A DNA stretch of 15,599 nt from an uncultured Hyphomicrobiales bacterium (lineage in GTDB: Bacteria > Pseudomonadota > Alphaproteobacteria > Rhizobiales > Xanthobacteraceae), in assembly GCA_903891395.1 (NCBI GenBank), contig CAITEM010000244.1:1-15599 (forward strand), written 5' to 3'. The notes below the pieces were generated by a model that was given only the letters and a program-made list of their open reading frames with translations, was not told the origin of the DNA and ran no database searches. A program made the translations under genes and the position numbers. Shown here one piece after another: positions 12,823 to 15,599 of this stretch. Position 1 is the first letter of the stretch. Each line of letters opens with the position of its first letter.

Positions 12823-13952
12823 ATGTATCAGCTCAGCGAGTCGGCAATTACAAAACGAATTGAGTCATGGAAACTTATTGTACCTATCCACGACAACAAT
12901 GGCGTCGATTTTGATCGTGACTTGATTGACTCAATCACACAGGGAATTGTGGATAACTTCCCCGGACTAACCGCGATCAATTGCGTAGGCCTCTGGAAGA
13001 GCGGCCAGCAAACGTTCAAAGATCGCAACCTCCAACTCATCATTGACGTTGCCGCTGACGATTTAGGCGCCGCTGAGAAATTTTTCTCGAAATACAAAGC
13101 CGACCTTGCTACGCATCTTCAACAAGAAAAAATTTATCTCACTCGTGAACAATCAAAGACAGAGGTGATTAGCTACGATGAATTTTTCAGGGAAGTAGGA
13201 CTTGAGATTTCAACGAACACTTCAAATGAAGAGAAGCGTCGAACCGCGCAGAGCGTAATCGACAACGTTAACTTCATTGTCGCAAGAATGAGTTACGAAA
13301 CGACGCTTCTTCGGCGTGATACTGCACGAAAGGTTATAATTTGGGAACGAAAAATCTGCGGGATGCTATTGCGATCAGAGCTGCCCGACGGTTACCCGCC
13401 AGGCACAGAGCTGATCGCTGCCGATAGGATCGACCACTATGTGGAATGGCTAAAAAACCCAAGAGATGTATTCGTAGTCGGAGATTGGGAATTTCAAAAA
13501 TTTGTGATTTCCGGGCGGCCCTTTACGCCACTGATTGAAGCTAATGTGCCAACGGACGTTAATTTCGAAATAAGGCAATATCTGTCGCAGCGCGGCGAGC
13601 CTATTTCGCACAAAAGATTCATCGAAGAGTTCACAATGTCCATCATGTGTGGCGTGATGGCTTTCAGAGACGAAGGGTTCTTACCGGAAGAACTTTCAGT
13701 TTCGGTTGGAGCGGATGGGTCCATACAATGGACCACGGATCCAGATCGAAAAGTTGCATTTATATGTCCAGCGTCGATACCGGATCTTTCGATACAACAC
13801 GAAATTCTACGATGCGTGAAATTAGCGATTGGCGCGTTATTCGAGGGGAGCCTCCCCGTCCTAGGGGTTCAACAAGCAAAGGCACTCCATCGATACGTTT
13901 TTAAGCGCGGTGTGGTTCGCCGTACTTTACAGGATAAACCACGTAATCACCC

Positions 13953-13956
<4 letters not shown>
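12823..13956 (+). CDS. Orphan protein of unknown function, AT-rich gene
   Basis: 377 residues from the ATG at 12823, 5 nt after GGAG. I do not recognise a family with confidence. Residues 16-110 alternate as strand (WKLIVPI), helix (DLIDSITQGIVDNF), strand (TAINCVGLW), strand (LQLIIDVAA), helix (AAEKFFSKYKADLATHLQQ) and strand (EKIYLTRE). This looks like a ferredoxin-like fold and resembles small stand-alone hypothetical proteins that share a VPxxDNxG...G.W pattern. Residues 135-377 are mixed helix and strand with tryptophans in VIIWERK and DWEFQKF. There is no signal peptide or membrane segment. Three 60-bp stretches I counted are 35-43% GC, far below the neighbours, with AT-ending codons. 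This suggests acquisition by transfer. It stands alone and ends overlapping glmM by 4 nt. Confidence 0.75.
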
Positions 13957-15296
<1,340 letters not shown>

Positions 15297-15599
15297 GAAC
15301 TGCCTCTACTCTTAACTCTACAAACTCTGCGGGCGCCAACAGCCGCGTCGATGAACGGCCCCGTCTTTTGCCGCAAACAGGCCTGCCCGCAATGCTTTTT
15401 ATAGGCCCAAGGGATGAATTTACGTCAAAAATTGTGAGGAATTCTTACCAACGGCCAACCGCGCGTTAACGAAGCCCCAGCCATGACAGCCCGAACGGCC
15501 GCAGAACTGCCCTGGAACCGGGCATTTCGCCGCCTCCGCCGCTGTGCTACTTCCCATTCGGTAACCATTTTTCTGCCGGGCGGCGCTTCATGAAGAATA
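15297..15599. other. Non-coding stretch upstream of glmM
   Basis: 303 bp to the window end without a convincing gene. It holds the glmM Shine-Dalgarno, a probable glmM promoter and a TTAA at about 15466. A 35-codon plus-strand frame (15482-15589) lacks a Shine-Dalgarno and recognisable content. What lies beyond the window cannot be seen. Confidence 0.55.
15399..15428 (-). promoter_or_regulatory. Putative glmM promoter
   Basis: On the minus strand TTGACG (15428-15423) is followed after 18 nt by CTATAA (15404-15399), close to the alphaproteobacterial housekeeping pattern. It would give a leader of roughly 95 nt before the glmM ATG. Confidence 0.45.

Noticed and set aside
12596..12823. Upstream extension of the PilZ frame to 175 codons
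   Set aside because: The extra 76 codons run through the intergenic inverted repeat and contain no PilZ-like or other domain.
15482..15589. 35-codon plus-strand frame starting MTARTAAELPWNR
   Set aside because: There is no Shine-Dalgarno, no recognisable content, and it lies in the glmM upstream region.

Overview
The window reads as high-GC alphaproteobacterial chromosome, most likely Hyphomicrobiales (Bradyrhizobium/Xanthobacteraceae-like). This rests on the Omp25-type outer-membrane barrels, two CtrA-type boxes (TTAA-N7-TTAA), two Irr-type iron boxes (close to TTTAGAA-N3-TTCTAAA), a GreA/GreB-family variant I associate with alphaproteobacteria, and the N-terminus and leader of serC. Species cannot be given. 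I see no CRISPR array, insertion sequence, integrase, tRNA or rRNA.

Layout. 1-161: the 5' end of serC (minus strand), with a two-hairpin leader and a putative promoter. 267-5809: a surface region. UDP-galactopyranose mutase (plus) converges, with overlapping stop codons, on a minus-strand run of three outer-membrane barrel genes followed by a GT-A-like glycosyltransferase and a DUF4422 protein. The last two overlap by ATGA. The middle barrel gene has an in-frame TAA, and its conserved C-terminus continues in frame after it. The first two barrel genes each carry a perfect CtrA-type box 70-90 bp upstream of their start.

6014-8120 and on to 9105: a small hypothetical protein, a LysR regulator, then a minus-strand pair of a Bug/TctC solute-binding protein and a dienelactone-hydrolase-family protein. 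The hydrolase 5' end is frameshifted. 9207-10168: bacterioferritin (bfr) and bacterioferritin-associated ferredoxin (bfd), each with its own Irr-type box, an iron storage and release module. 10326-11652: a tautomerase divergent from a second LysR gene. 11689-12595: a GreA/GreB-family factor and a small PilZ protein.

12660-13956: an intergenic inverted repeat, then an unusually AT-rich 377-residue orphan gene of unknown function. This is the best candidate for something undescribed. It converges with overlapping stop codons on glmM (13953-15296, phosphoglucosamine mutase). The final 303 bp is the upstream region of glmM.

The clearest systems-level signals are regulatory: probable CtrA control of envelope barrels and probable Irr control of iron storage. 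I do not see a multi-gene novel defence or mobile system. The orphan gene stands alone.
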